Below, piece by piece: positions 11,061 to 22,440 of a DNA stretch of 64,000 nt. The translations under genes were made by a program, and so were the position numbers. Origin of the DNA: Amborella trichopoda (Eukaryota > Streptophyta > Magnoliopsida > Amborellales > Amborellaceae); the NCBI RefSeq assembly GCF_000471905.2, contig NW_006500104.1, positions 2,576,084 through 2,640,083 of the forward strand, written 5' to 3'. Position 1 is the stretch's first letter; every line of letters begins with the position of its first letter. The notes beneath the pieces were generated by a model that was given only the letters and a program-made list of their open reading frames with translations, searched no databases and was not told the origin of the DNA.

Positions 11061-11365
11061 CAAGTGTGCACCCTCTGCTGCGCGCACGCCCTCTGCATGC
11101 CCTTCCATGCATGCCTCCCCTAACCGGCCCATCCACATGTGCATACCACTTTTACTGCCTCCTCAGTGAGTCTATTTCCATTGCATTCACAAACTCACAA
11201 CATACCCCAGTGAGTGGTACCCACACTCACGAAACCATGGTGACCCATCTCGTCATCCATACTCACCGTCAGCTAGTGGGTCACCCCTTATCCATCTTTC
11301 ACACAAAACACCACCCATCATACATAGACAGTCTCTTGCCATCTCCCCCAAGTGCGTCAAAACAC

Positions 11366-11432
11366 CACCATACTCACCCTATGGCCTCCACAGACCATCA
11401 CCATACTCACCCTATGGCCTCCACAGACCATC
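11366..11432 (+). repeat. 33-bp direct tandem duplication
   Basis: CACCATACTCACCCTATGG with the following CCTCCACAGACCAT occurs twice back to back, starting at 11,366 and 11,399, without a mismatch. The identity suggests a recent duplication. Confidence 0.85.
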
Positions 11433-11440
11433 ATCTATCG

Positions 11441-12615
11441 ACATCATGGCCCAAGTTATATGACCACAAACTGTAGTGCACGTCTTGACTACATGATGTA
11501 AATTGCTTCGTACATTGGTCAAGGCTATATGATCTTAAATCATAGCCCAGTTCTCGGAGGCATGACCTTAAACATGCCCCCACAAAAAACTAGGCATGGT
11601 GTAAACCTAAAAGGGGAATGCCATGATGGATGGGCATAGTCACGAAACCATGAGTAAAGTGTTCCGTATAATAAAAATCAAGCACGGTGAAAATTCGAAA
11701 GGGCAACGTGAGAAAAAATATAGAAAAAAGGCAGACATGGTCGTCAGGTCATGGGCAAAAGAGCCTAATAAAAAGAAAGCTGGTGAAAACCATCTTTACG
11801 GCACCACCTCCCCTTGTCAAAGTGAAAACCCGAAGGGCACATGGACCAATAAGTAGGTTGATGCAGTGTTTGCTTCCATAGGTGGCTTCAAACGGCACTT
11901 CAAGGAAAATCCTTAGAACCAGAATACCTTGTTGTCGAGACCCAAAAACAAGATTGTTCACAGCGAAGAAGCTGTCAAACCAGGTCAGGCAAACCTGGTG
12001 TAGCAGCAAACAACACCACCAATATGTCAAACAATGTGTAGACATTAAAATCATCCCGTCATAAGTCCAACAGGGTGTACACGTTAAAATCATCCCTCAA
12101 GATCCCTCACTGACAAGAAACTGTCAAATCAGTTCAATACATGCCCACAGCAACAAGGGTAGATCCCTTTCAAGGCCGTCTCACCATAATCCGTCCCTAG
12201 CCGGACCAGACATTCGGGATAGGCCAACAAAAAGCCCTCGACTAGACTCAGCATGATGGGGCCCACAGAGGTACCTAGCTTGTCAAAGCAGACCGAGTGT
12301 AGCAGCAAACAACGACACAAATATGTCTAACAAAGGTGAGGACTTTAAAAGAATATTGTTCGTCCAATAAGGGTGAGGACTTTAACACATCCCCCCAAAA
12401 GTCTCCACGTCTAGGTCTACATGCCCTTAAACAAGGCTCCCAACCGTCAGAGCACCTTGGTTACCCCTCCGAGATGCAGCTTTGCACGAGTATCCCTTTG
12501 GCGTTCCTAAAATCTGGTGGTCAAGAAGAAAACTAAAGTGGAATGACCAAGTTTGATTCTGAATGTTGTCCTTCTCGCTTCTCTTGAAGTACAACATTCG
12601 TTGGGGCAAGCTATT
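11441..12615 (+). other. Gypsy A 3' internal end with polypurine tract
   Basis: About 1.2 kb of untranslated sequence. The words GTGTAGCAGCAAACAAC and AATATGTC recur about 300 bp apart (near 12,000 and 12,298). GTGAGGACTTTAA occurs twice between 12,330 and 12,390. The last bases, GTTGGGGCAAGCTATT, form the probable polypurine tract before the LTR start TGAAG at 12,616. The same region is copied at 14,899-15,359. Confidence 0.6.
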
Positions 12616-13974
12616 TGAAGCTATTTTTCAACACTTGTATCCCCGATGTGAATAAGGAGAAAGCATTTCATGGCCTCGATCCGCAGGGGCCAAAATGCCC
12701 GTGGACTACAGAAGCCATAGGTATAAGCCCTAATCCAGAAGTGAAATTTTGAAAAGTCTTAGAATGCTACAAGAAGGTTCAAAATCATGCCTATAAGTTT
12801 CTTAATAACACCTGCCAAGTTTCGTCGCAATCTGACGAGTTTAAGGCACTGCGGATGAAGAAACCATTTTGAAAAAACGACCTCTTTCGCCCTGAAAATG
12901 AACCTTAAAACTACAACCCCATCATGGAGCATCCAATGAACATAGGACCAATGTCATTGGATCCAAAACGTCTGAAAACCCCTAGGGACCAAGTTTCGGA
13001 TTGTTTGGATCTTTCAGGACCAAGTTATGACCAAATTACCCAAAATGGGTAGGTCGCACGCTATTACCGTGCACCCTCAGTAAACCAGTTTCCATTAATA
13101 GAAACTATGTTTTTAGGTTTTGAGTTGAACTTTAGAAGGCCATATCTCTCTCTTCCCATGTCAGATCAAGCTCAAATTCTAGAGGCATGTTCGTTTCGTC
13201 GACTCGAATATTTTGATATGCGGCACGACCCATGTCATGGCCCAAGACAGGAGAAAAACAACAGAAAAGATTGCAATCCAATTCAAGGTTATAGATTTTC
13301 TAGCAAGAGTGCGCCTCAATCGAGCGGTCACATCACGACCCTCGCACATCGGATCGGCCTAAAACTAGACCCATTATGAGCACGAGGTTAGAGGCTTCTT
13401 TTGAACCGAACCTCGTATGTGATGGACGGTCATATTCGATGTACAATGATTTCGAAGTTGGCGCAATTTTTTGCTACTGGAACCCAAATTCTGGCCAAAC
13501 TACCAAATTTGGAAAACGGTCGTTCAGACACCAAATCGAGCCACGTTCATCACCAAATTCTCATGATGGCATCCTTGCCAAAATATAGTGATGAAATCAT
13601 GAAAAAACACTGAGAAATTGGCATGATCTTGAATTAAAAATCGCACGTTCCTCATAATTTTTACATGTCCATCTTGGCCCAAAAGTCTGATCCATGGCTC
13701 GAAATGAGTATCAAAACAACTGTCTTCCCATGTCAATCAAGTAAAGAATAGTCATTTGGCCGAATGAAAACTGGAAGGACCTCGAACTGACCTTGGAAGA
13801 TCGCAAATGTTGCATGGCCATGACAGGAACTTAATTGGAATTTCAAGATTTGTTGGTGAGAAGCAAAATCGTCATTTTGCCTCTAATTTCTTAATTTTAT
13901 TTAATTCATTTAATTTCTAATTTTTCAGAATTAGGTTAATAATTGGACATCCACCCATATTTGGATTAATTATC

Positions 13975-13988
13975 TATATAAGCACGTG
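13975..13988 (+). promoter_or_regulatory. LTR A2 TATA box plus CACGTG
   Basis: TATATAAG followed by CACGTG, at the same place and spacing as in A1. Conservation of both words in two diverged copies supports a promoter role. Confidence 0.6.
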
Positions 13989-14114
13989 ATGTGCTCATGT
14001 AAAATAGGCTGCTTCGATTAATAAAATTTGGGCTTTTGTTTAAGTTTTGGGTGACGATTTAGAGAGAGCGAGAGGAGAGAGATGATCTAGGTGAGTATTT
14101 TTTGGTGTTAAAGG

Positions 14115-14898
14115 TAACTTTCTCTATCCTCTCCTCTCCTCTTTCTCTCTCCTTCCTCTCTTCTTTCTGTCTATTCTTTCTCTCTTCTTTCTCTCTCTTC
14201 TTTCACTCTCTTCATAGTCTCCACCTTCTCTCCCTTCATCTTCTCCACTTTCTCTCTCTTCTTCTTCCTTCTTTCTCTCTCTGCTTCCCTCTTCTTTCTC
14301 TCTCTTCTTCCTCCCTTTCCTCTTCTTTCCTCTTCTTCTTTCCTTTCTCTTTCCTTTGTTTCTTTTCTTTCTCTTTTCTCCTTTCCTCTTTCTCTCTTTT
14401 CTTCCTCCCTTATCTCTTCTTCTTTCCTTTCTCTTTCATTTGCTTCTCTCTTTTCTCTCTCTGCTCCTTTCCTTTCTCTCTCTTCTTTTTTATTTTCTCT
14501 CTCTTCTTCTTTCCTTTCTCTCTCATCTTCTTTCCTTTCTCTCTACTTTTTTCCTTTCTTTTTCTTCTTCTTTCCTTTCTCTCTTTGTATCTTTCTTTTT
14601 TCTCTCTTCTTCTTTCCTCTCTCTCCTCTTCTTCCTATTTTTCCTTTCTCTCTCTTATCCTTTTCTCTTTGTCTCTTCTTTCTCTCTCTTATTTCCTTTC
14701 TTTCTTTCTCTTCTCTCTTTCTGTCCCGCATAGTAGGGTACACCGACGTACGTGACATCTTTCTCTCTTCTGTCTCTCTCTGTCTAGGGTGGAGTACGAC
14801 GTCGTGCGCAACATCTATCTCTTCTTTCTCTATCTGACACGATGCGGTACACCACCTTGTGTACTCTTTCTCTCTCTTTTCTCTCTGTCTGGCATTCC
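14115..14898 (+). repeat. Pyrimidine tract and three hairpin units of LTR A2
   Basis: CT-rich sequence to about 14,720, then three inverted-repeat units near 14,728, 14,790 and 14,838 (for example GACGTACGTGAC and ACGACGTCGTGC). The array is cut at the junction with internal sequence at about 14,898. Confidence 0.75.
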
Positions 14899-15359
14899 AG
14901 GGTGGAGCCGTTTTAAGGCTGCCTCACAAAACTCCCTCCCTGGTCGGACCAGACATTTAGGATATGCCAATAAAAAGCCCCTGACTAAACTTGACAGGAT
15001 GGGGCCCACAGAGGTACCCTGCTTGTCAAAGAAAATCTAGTGTAGCAGCAAACAACACCGCAAATATGTCTGACAAAGGTGAGGACTTTAAAAGCATCAT
15101 GTACATCCAACAAGGGTGAGGACTTTAAAAATGTCCCCCCAAAAGTCTCCACGTGTAGGTCTAGATGCCCTTAAACAAGGTCCTCAGCCATTTGAGCACC
15201 ATGATCACCCCTTTGGGGAGCAGCTTAACACGAGTATCTCTTTGGCATTCATGTGATCCGGTGGCTAGGAAGAAAACTACAGTCGAAGGACAAATTTTGA
15301 TTCCGAATGTTGTTCTTTTCTCATCTCTCGAAGCATAACATTTTGCGGGGCAAGTTGTT
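14899..15359 (+). other. Second copy of gypsy A 3' internal end
   Basis: It matches 12,180-12,615 with scattered changes: CGGACCAGACATT, GATGGGGCCCACAGAGGTACC, GTGTAGCAGCAAACAAC, GTGAGGACTTTAAAA and CCCCCCAAAAGTCTCCACG. It ends with the polypurine-like GCGGGGCAAGTTGTT directly before the LTR start at 15,360. It shows that the right part of this block is the 3' end of a second element copy, joined inside LTR A2. Confidence 0.85.
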
Positions 15360-16710
15360 TGAAGGTATTTTTCAACACTTGTATCCCCAATGAGAATAAA
15401 GAGAAATCATTTCGTGACCTTAGTGCACAAGTGCCAAAATGCCTCTAGACTATGGAAGCCGTAGGTCAATAAGCCCTGATCTAGACGTGAAATTTCCAAA
15501 AGACTCAGAATGGTCCAAGAAGGTTCAAGATTGTGCTTAAAGGTCTATAAGAACACCTGCCATGTTTCATCACAATCCGATGAGTTTAAGGCAGTGTAAA
15601 CGACAAAACAGTTTTGAGAAATTCCGCCTCTATCATGCTGAAAATGGACCCTAAACTTTAACACCATAATCAAAGTGTCCAATGATCTCTAGACGTTTTC
15701 CATTCGATCTAAAATGTCCGAAAACCCCCAGACACCAATTTTTCATGCATTCAGGCACTTTTGGAACACGTTATGGCAAAATTACATAAAAAGGTAGGTC
15801 GTACACTATTACAGTGCACCCTCGATGAACCAATTTCGATTAATGGAAACTGTGCTTCACAATTTTGGTGACAAATTTTCCATGGTCATATCTTCCTTAT
15901 CCCAGGTCAGATAGAGCTCAAATTTTGAGAGCATGTTGATCTCGTCGACGCGGTCGATTCGATATGTGGCACGTGTAATGACACAGTCTGATTTGAAAGA
16001 AATTGAAGAGAGAAGATTGCTGAAAAATTTTAAAAGTAGCGGGAAATTTCAAGCAGCACGTCCCCTCAATTCGCATCACAACACTCGCATGTCGGATCGA
16101 CCCGAAACCAGACTCATTACAAGCATGAGTCAGAGGCTTCATCTAAGCCGAACCTCACAAATGCTGCATGGTCAGATTCTCCGCACAACGGAGTTGAAGT
16201 TTTTACAATTTTAGGCCACCGGAAACCAAATTCTGGCCAAGATACCAAATTTGCAAAACAGTCGTTCGGATACCAACGCGAACCACGTTCATTGCCAAAC
16301 GCTCATGACGGCATGTGCGTTAAAATACAACAAAGAATTCATGGAAAAAAAAATTGAGAAACAGGCATAATCTTGAATCAAAGATCGCAGCTTTCTCATG
16401 ATTTTTACATCTCGTGATCATGGCCCAAAAGTTCGATCCATTACTTGAAATGGATATCAAAATGACCGCCTTCTCGAGCCGATCAAGATAAGAATAATCT
16501 TTTGACCGGATGAAGACCGAAAGGACCTCGGAAGATCGCAAAGGTTGCATGTCCATGACATGAACTTAATTGGAATTACAGGCTTTGTGGCTGAGACGCA
16601 AAATCGTCATTTTGCCCTCAATTTATTAATTTTCTTTAATTCATTTAATTCCTATTTTTCCACAATTAGATTAAGAATTGAGCATCCACCCATGTTTGGA
16701 CTAAAATTCT

Positions 16711-16724
16711 TTATAAGTACGTAA
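16711..16724 (+). promoter_or_regulatory. LTR A3 altered TATA region
   Basis: TTATAAGTACGTAATG stands where A1 and A2 have TATA plus CACGTG. The G-box has become TACGTA. This copy's promoter may be weakened. Confidence 0.45.
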
Positions 16725-17384
16725 TGTTCACATGTAAAGGACCCCCCTCTTGATCAATTGAAAATTGGTTTTTTAATTGAGTTTTTTGGTCACGGTTTAA
16801 AGAGAGAGGGAGGAGAGAGAAGATCTAGGTGGGAATTAAAGGTAACTTTTTCTCTCCTCTCTTCTTTTCTTTCTCTCTTCTTTCCCTCTCTTCTTTCCCT
16901 CTCTTCTTTTTCTATATGCCTTTCTCGCTCCTCTCTTTTATCTCTCTTTTCTTCTTTTCTTTCTCTTTATTCTTTTTGTCTCTTCTATCTCTCTCTTCTT
17001 TTCTTCTTTCCTTTCTCTCTCTTCTTTTCTTCTTTCCTTTCTCTCTCTTCTTTCTCTTTCTTTATTCCTTTCTCACTTCTTCCTTTTTTTCTCCCTTTTT
17101 TTCTTTCCTTCCTCTTTCTTCTTCTTTCTTTTCTCTCTCTTCTTCTTTCCTTTCTTTCCATGTTTCTTTCCTTCTCTTTCTTCTTCTTTCCTTTCTCCCC
17201 CTTCTTTCCTTTCTCTCTCCGCTTCTTTCCTTTCTTTCTGCTCTTCTTTCCTTTCTCTCTCTTCTTCTTTCCATTTTCTCTCTGTTTCTTTCCTTTCTCT
17301 TTTGCTTCTTTCCTTTCTCTCTCTTCTTCCTTCCTCTCTTCTCTTCTTCTTTTCCATTTCCCTCTTTTTCTCTCTCTTCTCTCT

Positions 17385-17930
17385 CTCTGCCTGGTATGGC
17401 GAGGTGTACAGCCGTGCGCATTATATATCTCTCTTCTCTCCCTATCTAGCATGACGGGGTATACCGTTGGGCATGTTATTTCTCTCTTCTCTCTCTGTTT
17501 AGCATGGTGGGGTATACCATCGTCCACATTATTTCTTTCTCTTCTCTTTCTGTCTGGCACGACAGGGTATACTGCCGTGCCTGTTATTTCTCTCTCTCTG
17601 TCTGGCACGATGGGGTATACCGTCGTGCATGTTATTTCTCTGTTCTCTCTCTCTCAGTCTTACATGGAGGCGTATACCGTCATGTGTGTTATTTCTCTCT
17701 CTTCTCTCTCTTTGTCTAACATGTCGGGGAGCACTATCATGCTGTATTTTCTCTCTCTTCTTTGTCTCTGTCTAACATGGTGGCGTATACTTCCTTGCAC
17801 ATTATTTCTCTCTTCTCTCTCTGTGTGGCACGACAGAGTACATCACCATGTGCATTGTTTCTCGCTCTTCTCTCTTTGTCTGGCATGACGGGGTATACTG
17901 CAGTGTGTGCGACATCTTTCTCTCTTCTCT
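17385..17930 (+). repeat. Hairpin-pyrimidine array of LTR A3 (10 units, ~54 bp period)
   Basis: Ten units start near 17,391, 17,447, 17,501, 17,555, 17,604, 17,662, 17,719, 17,775, 17,827 and 17,881. Each is a short inverted repeat followed by a pyrimidine spacer, often TTATTTCTCTCTTCTCTCTC. The best unit, at 17,605-17,628, has arms GCACGATGG and CCGTCGTGC (nine pairs, one of them G-T) and a 6-base loop. Others carry arms such as GCACGACAG with CTGCCGTGC, or ACATGGAGG with CCGTCATGT. It lies downstream of the TATA position, so it would be in the transcript. Confidence 0.85.
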
Positions 17931-17974
17931 CCTCTTTCTCTCTTCTACTTGCTTGACCGGAGGGCTGGCTGAGC

Positions 17975-18260
17975 CTTGTGCCACCGTGCCAGTCTTACCG
18001 TCGAGCAGTCTAGCCGCCGTGTCAGTCTAGTAACTGTGCTCGTCTAGCTCCCGTGCCAGACTAGCTACCGTACAAGTCTTGTCGACATGTCAGTCTTGCT
18101 GTTGTGCCTATCTTGCTGTCGTACCAGTCTTACTGCATTGCTAGTCTTTCCACCAAGCAGTCTAGCCACCGTGTCAGTCTAGTCATCGTGCTTCTCAAGC
18201 TACTGCGCTAGACCAGCTGCCATGTTAGTCTTGTAACCATGCCAGTCTTACCACCTTTCC
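17975..18260 (+). repeat. Short tandem repeat, GTCAGTCTAGCCACC type
   Basis: About 14 degenerate units of ~20 bp with the core CAGTCTAGCCRCCGTG or CAGTCTTGCCGTCGTG. Expanded compared with 2,620-2,745 in A1. Confidence 0.7.
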
Positions 18261-18369
18261 AAACTTCTTCTCTCTCTTTCTTCTCTCTTCTCTCTTCTCT
18301 CTTCTTTCTTCTCTTCTCTTCTTTTCTCTTCTTCTCTCATTCTTTTTTCCCTTCTCTCTTTTGGAAGGT

Positions 18370-18835
18370 TTAGCGAGACCCAAGATAACCGTCACCCTCT
18401 CCCATCTATTTTCATCTTCTTCTTTGTGAAGGATCTAGGTGAAAAACAAACCAGCCTTCGTCCCTCTTTCATCTCTTTTCTAAAATACAGTTCATCTCTG
18501 AAGGATCTGTGTGAAAAGCAAACCAAAATTCGTTTCTCTTTTCTCTTTCTTTGAAGGATCTGGGTGAAAAACAAACCAGCCTTCGTTTCTCTTTTCTCTT
18601 TCCCTGAAGGATCTGGGTGAAAAACAAACCAGCCTTCATTTACTCTTTCTCTAAAGTGCTGGGTGAAAGTCAAACCAGGCTTTGTTCCTTTGTTCTCTCT
18701 TTTCTAAAAACATATTTTATCTCTGAAGAACTGGGTGAAAGCCAAACCAGCCTTCGTCTCTCTTTTCTTTCTTTACTTTTTCTTCTTTCTCTGAAGAGCT
18801 GGGTGCAAGCCAAACTAGCTTTCGTCTCTTTTTCT
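18370..18835 (+). repeat. ~60-bp tandem repeat of LTR A3 (seven units)
   Basis: Seven clear units, with cores near 18,430, 18,505, 18,557, 18,610, 18,658, 18,735 and 18,797, matching GGGTGAAAAACAAACCAGCC plus a pyrimidine spacer. Three neighbouring units (18,500-18,640) are nearly identical, which suggests recent local duplication. Confidence 0.85.
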
Positions 18836-19369
18836 CTCTTTATCCTTTCTGTTTCTTTTTCTTCTTTATAATATTCTCCTCTCTCCAATGTCTTTTCTCC
18901 ATTTAACCCCTTTTCCCTTTCTCTTTACTGTAAAATATGCACTAAGAGTCCCCCGTCAAAGAGACCCTATATGGCTGTCAAATTGACACAAACTCCATTA
19001 TGTTAATTTTTTTTTCATTTTTCTTCGAGTATACACGCCCGTGTGCACTCACCCTATGACAAGGTGGGGTCTTCTAACCCACTTGTCAGTATTCTAATGT
19101 ATGTGTGTCATCGGAGGAAAGAAGAAACAGGTCAATGGAGGCGATTCTGAACCGACCACAGGCTAAGGAGCCATTCCACTTGATCTAAGAGGGTGCCCAT
19201 GTGAGCAGCCCGGGTGTGTCACGAACCCACGTGAGGTGAGTTCCGCTTTACGACCCAAATTCCTCTCTCACCGGTTGGTATTCCTGCCCTTGTCTCCTTT
19301 ACATTGTTCCGGAGAGAGCGATCTCAGGTCCCGGATCCATCTCAAACCCGAAGCCATGCCACCAAGTCA

Positions 19370-20766
19370 TCCCGACCTAGAGGACGAGATTGAGGCACCT
19401 AACCAGTTTCGTGTCGTGATCTGGCAATCCAGGCAGCAAGGGTTTGGACTACCTTGACTTGATCTGAGATTGCCTTGAAGACTGGCTCTTGATGGCCTTG
19501 GGGTTGTAGTTCAGGCATATATGTTGCGAGATGGCCTTGGGGCCATGACTTTATTCGAATAGGCTTGTGACGACCTTAAGACCATGTTTCCTTTTTTTGT
19601 GGCTCAATATGGCCTTGAGGACGTGATTTGGATGAACTAAGTCCATCTTCTTACACTTCAACATCCGAGCATTGAACAATGCTACTCATTTCTGGTTCCA
19701 TTGTAGTTCACAATGGGTAAAATAAGTTCTTCATTAGTAAGTCTTCTGAAGTTGAAGACTTTGACTTTTTTTTATAAGTGGCACTTTCATGCCTTTCTGC
19801 TCTTTGATTTGCAAGCTCCAGTAAATCCACTCACAGAACTGGAGTTGGGTGTGTCATCTTGCTTAAATGTCTTGTCTCAAGGAGACTAGAGCGAAGTCAA
19901 CCAATTGAAGTAAAGTAGGGTGCCTCGAGAATAGGGAGCTCGGGGTCGACCTTGGAAGCTTAGTATTGTTTGAAGCAGGGAGGGACTGCTCCATTGGCTT
20001 CGGTGGCATAATCTTGCCTCGAGTCCAACTTCAAGGGCCTATTCGTACATATGAAGAAGAAGGAGTGGACAAGAGTGTACTGGAAGGGAACTTCTTCGAA
20101 TACCACATTGTCATGGGTTTTGAGGTAGAAGAGGGCCAGTGTTGTTGGCCTTTACCCTTGAAGCCAACGACAACATTGAACCTACAGGTGTGTGCATGAT
20201 CCATATAAGTGTTGAGGTTGGTTTGGGAGTCAGCCCTTAGTGAAGTGAGAGGTATGGCATTTGCATTGCCGACCTTTGTTGTTGTAGCGGTCTTAGGACC
20301 ACTTTGGTTTGCATGCATGTACATATTTGTTCGCGATCTTTGACTAAGTCACAAGTTGTGTGCTCTCTGGGTTACATGACTTGAGTTGCCCTGAGCTGAG
20401 TGAGGATGATGCAATGCATGAGTGGCTTGAGAACTACTTTGTAGTGGGTCTGGGCCTTAAGAGATCTGAATCAAGTGAGGTGGTCAGGGGTAGTTGTTGC
20501 TTGCCCCAATTCATCACAGCGATGGCTAAGCCATTTGTTGTGACCTGTGTAAGTGTGTGTCGAATGACTTTGGAGCCATTCGAATTAGATGGTCTGGTGA
20601 GGGATTCGGCGGCATCTTGTGTTTGGGCCATCACACCAGTATGAGTAGTTCTTATGTGGAATAGAGATGGGGTGAACCTAGGGTTACTGACGGAAGCAAT
20701 GGTCTTAGAAGAACGAGTTAAAAGAGAAGAGGGAGTTGTCTTAGAATCACTCTTTAGCTTATTATT
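19370..20766 (+). other. Unassigned 1.4 kb between two LTR blocks
   Basis: No known protein motif was recognised. The words GATGGCCTTGGGG and GGCCTTGAGG recur four to five times at 19,490-19,640. Two frames (19,966-20,199 and 20,360-20,644, + strand) code for 77 and 94 residues without a recognisable domain. The text lacks the CT-rich look of its neighbours. It could be the decayed internal part of another element or old host DNA. Confidence 0.35.
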
Positions 20767-22440
20767 ATAGGGTATTTTTTGACACTTGTATCCCCGATGT
20801 GAATAATGAGGAAGCTAGTTGCGATCTAAGCCTACAGGTACCATAATACCTATGGACCACGGAAGCACAGGTAGAATAAATCCTAATCTTGAGTGAATTT
20901 TCAAAGGTGTATGATTGGTCCCAAAAAGCATGTGGAGGTGGCATTAGACTCCCTAAGAACACTCGTCAAGTTTCGTTATGATCTAATGAAGTTAAAGTAG
21001 ATTAGATGGAAAATTCATTTTCAAATTTAGCATCAAGCATGCTAAAAACGTACCTCATAACTACAACCCTATTATAAGGGACTCCGATGAGTACTAAACT
21101 GCTTTCATTGGATTCAGAAGGTCTGAAAAACCCCAGATATCAAATTTCTGCTTATTCAGATACTTTTGGACCATTCTAGGGCCAACTTATCCAAAATGGG
21201 TAGGTTATACGCTATTCTGGTAAACCCTCGCTGAACCAGTTTACATTTCTGGAAACTGTGCCTTATGAACTCGAGATGATCTTCCAAAGGTCATAACTTC
21301 TTCCTTTTAAGCCCAATCAAGTCCAAGATTCAGGGGGTTCTTCATCTTGTCAACACATATGTTTTGATGTATGGCACGGCCCATGTCATTGCTCGAGACA
21401 GAATATATCCTAGAGATAACGTTGCATTAAAAAAAAAACAAAAATAATAATCATGTGTTGTACATTTTTGCATGATGGAAACTCCTTAGATAAAGTGGTC
21501 GTATCATGAAGCCTCGACCTTATGACTTCTCTTTTCGGACTAAGGGCTAAGCCCCCAATCCCCGTCTCTATCTCTCTTCTTCTCTCTTTCCCTTTTCGCT
21601 ATCTTTTACTTCTCTCTATCTTTCTCTCTCCTCTCTCTCTCTCTCTCTCTGGACTTTGAGTGGGTCCAAGCACCCCTCTCTTTCTTTCCTTCTCTTTCTC
21701 TTCCCTAACTCTCCCTGGCTTCCTCATTCTTCTTTCCTCTCGTTTCACTCACTCCCCCTCTCTTTCTCTCTTTTCTTTCTCTCCTTTTCCCTCTCTTTTC
21801 TTCTCTCTTTATTTCTCTCTCCTCTCTCTCACTCTCTCTCCTGCTCAGACTCAGGGTGGGTCCGAGCATTGCTCCCCTTCTTTCGTTCTCTCTCTCTTTC
21901 TCATCTTTCTCTCTTTTTCCTTCTCTTTATCTCTCTTCTCTTTCTTTCTTCTTCTCTTTCTCTTCTCTCCCCCCATTTCCCATCTCTCTTCTCTCTCCCT
22001 CTCTTTCTCTCTCTTTTTCCCTCTTTATCTCTCTTCTCTCTCCCTCATTCTCTCTTTCTCTCTACCTGTCTTGATATCATTTATGTCTCTCCCATTCACG
22101 CTCTCTTTCTCTCTCCCTCATTTTCTCTCTCTTTATCTATTTCATGCTCTCTTTCTCTCTCTCCCTCGTTATCTCTCTATCTATCTCTCTTTCATGCTCT
22201 CTTCTTTTCTCTCCCTCTCCTTCGTTCTCTCCTTATCTCCCTCTCTTTCACCCTCTCTTCTCCTCCCTTTTCCTCTCAGTTTTCCTCTCTCGATTTTGCC
22301 CCTTTCTCTCTCTCATCCTCTTTTTTTTCTTGTCTCTCTTTATCTTCCTTGTATACTCTCTATCTCTTCCTCTCTCCATCACTTTCACACTTTATCCCCC
22401 TCATTTTATCTGTTCGTCTCTCGTCTTCTATTGTCCTCCA
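20767..22440 (+). repeat. Family A-related LTR, left (copy A4)
   Basis: GGTATTTTTTGACACTTGTATCCCCGATGTG at 20,771 onward matches the LTR starts of A1-A3 and continues to match their U3 (AAGTTTCGTTATGATC, GGGTAGGTTATACGCTATT). A pyrimidine tract fills about 21,560-22,440. No clear TATA box or hairpin array was seen, so the copy is diverged or shortened. It ends without a recognisable primer-binding site. Confidence 0.7.

Larger units (their letters stand above)
12616..14898 (+). repeat. Gypsy family A, truncated LTR (copy A2)
   Basis: It starts TGAAGCTATTTTTCAACAC and follows A1 and A3 through U3, the TATA/G-box (13,975-13,988) and the pyrimidine tract. It breaks off at about 14,898, after only three hairpin units. 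The next bases (CCAGGGTGGAGCCG) belong to the 3' internal part of another copy. The missing part corresponds to the last ~1.7-2 kb of A1 and A3. Confidence 0.85.
15360..19369 (+). repeat. Gypsy family A, LTR copy A3
   Basis: About 4.0 kb, starting TGAAGGTATTTTTCAACAC and ending at GTCA (19,369), where it stops matching A1. It keeps all blocks of A1 in the same order: U3, altered TATA, pyrimidine tract (16,840-17,380), hairpin array, CAGTCTAGCC repeat and ~60-bp repeat. It is longer than A1 mainly through the tandem blocks. It lies 3' of an internal end, so it acts as a 3' LTR. What follows (TCCCGACCTAGAGG) does not match the flank of A1. Confidence 0.85.

Noticed and set aside
16985..17608. 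Minus-strand frames rich in Arg/Glu/Lys resembling charged coiled-coil proteins
   Set aside because: They are the reverse translation of the same CT repeats.
20360..20644. 94-residue + strand frame
   Set aside because: No domain recognised; overlapped by a minus-strand frame of similar length; left as unassigned.
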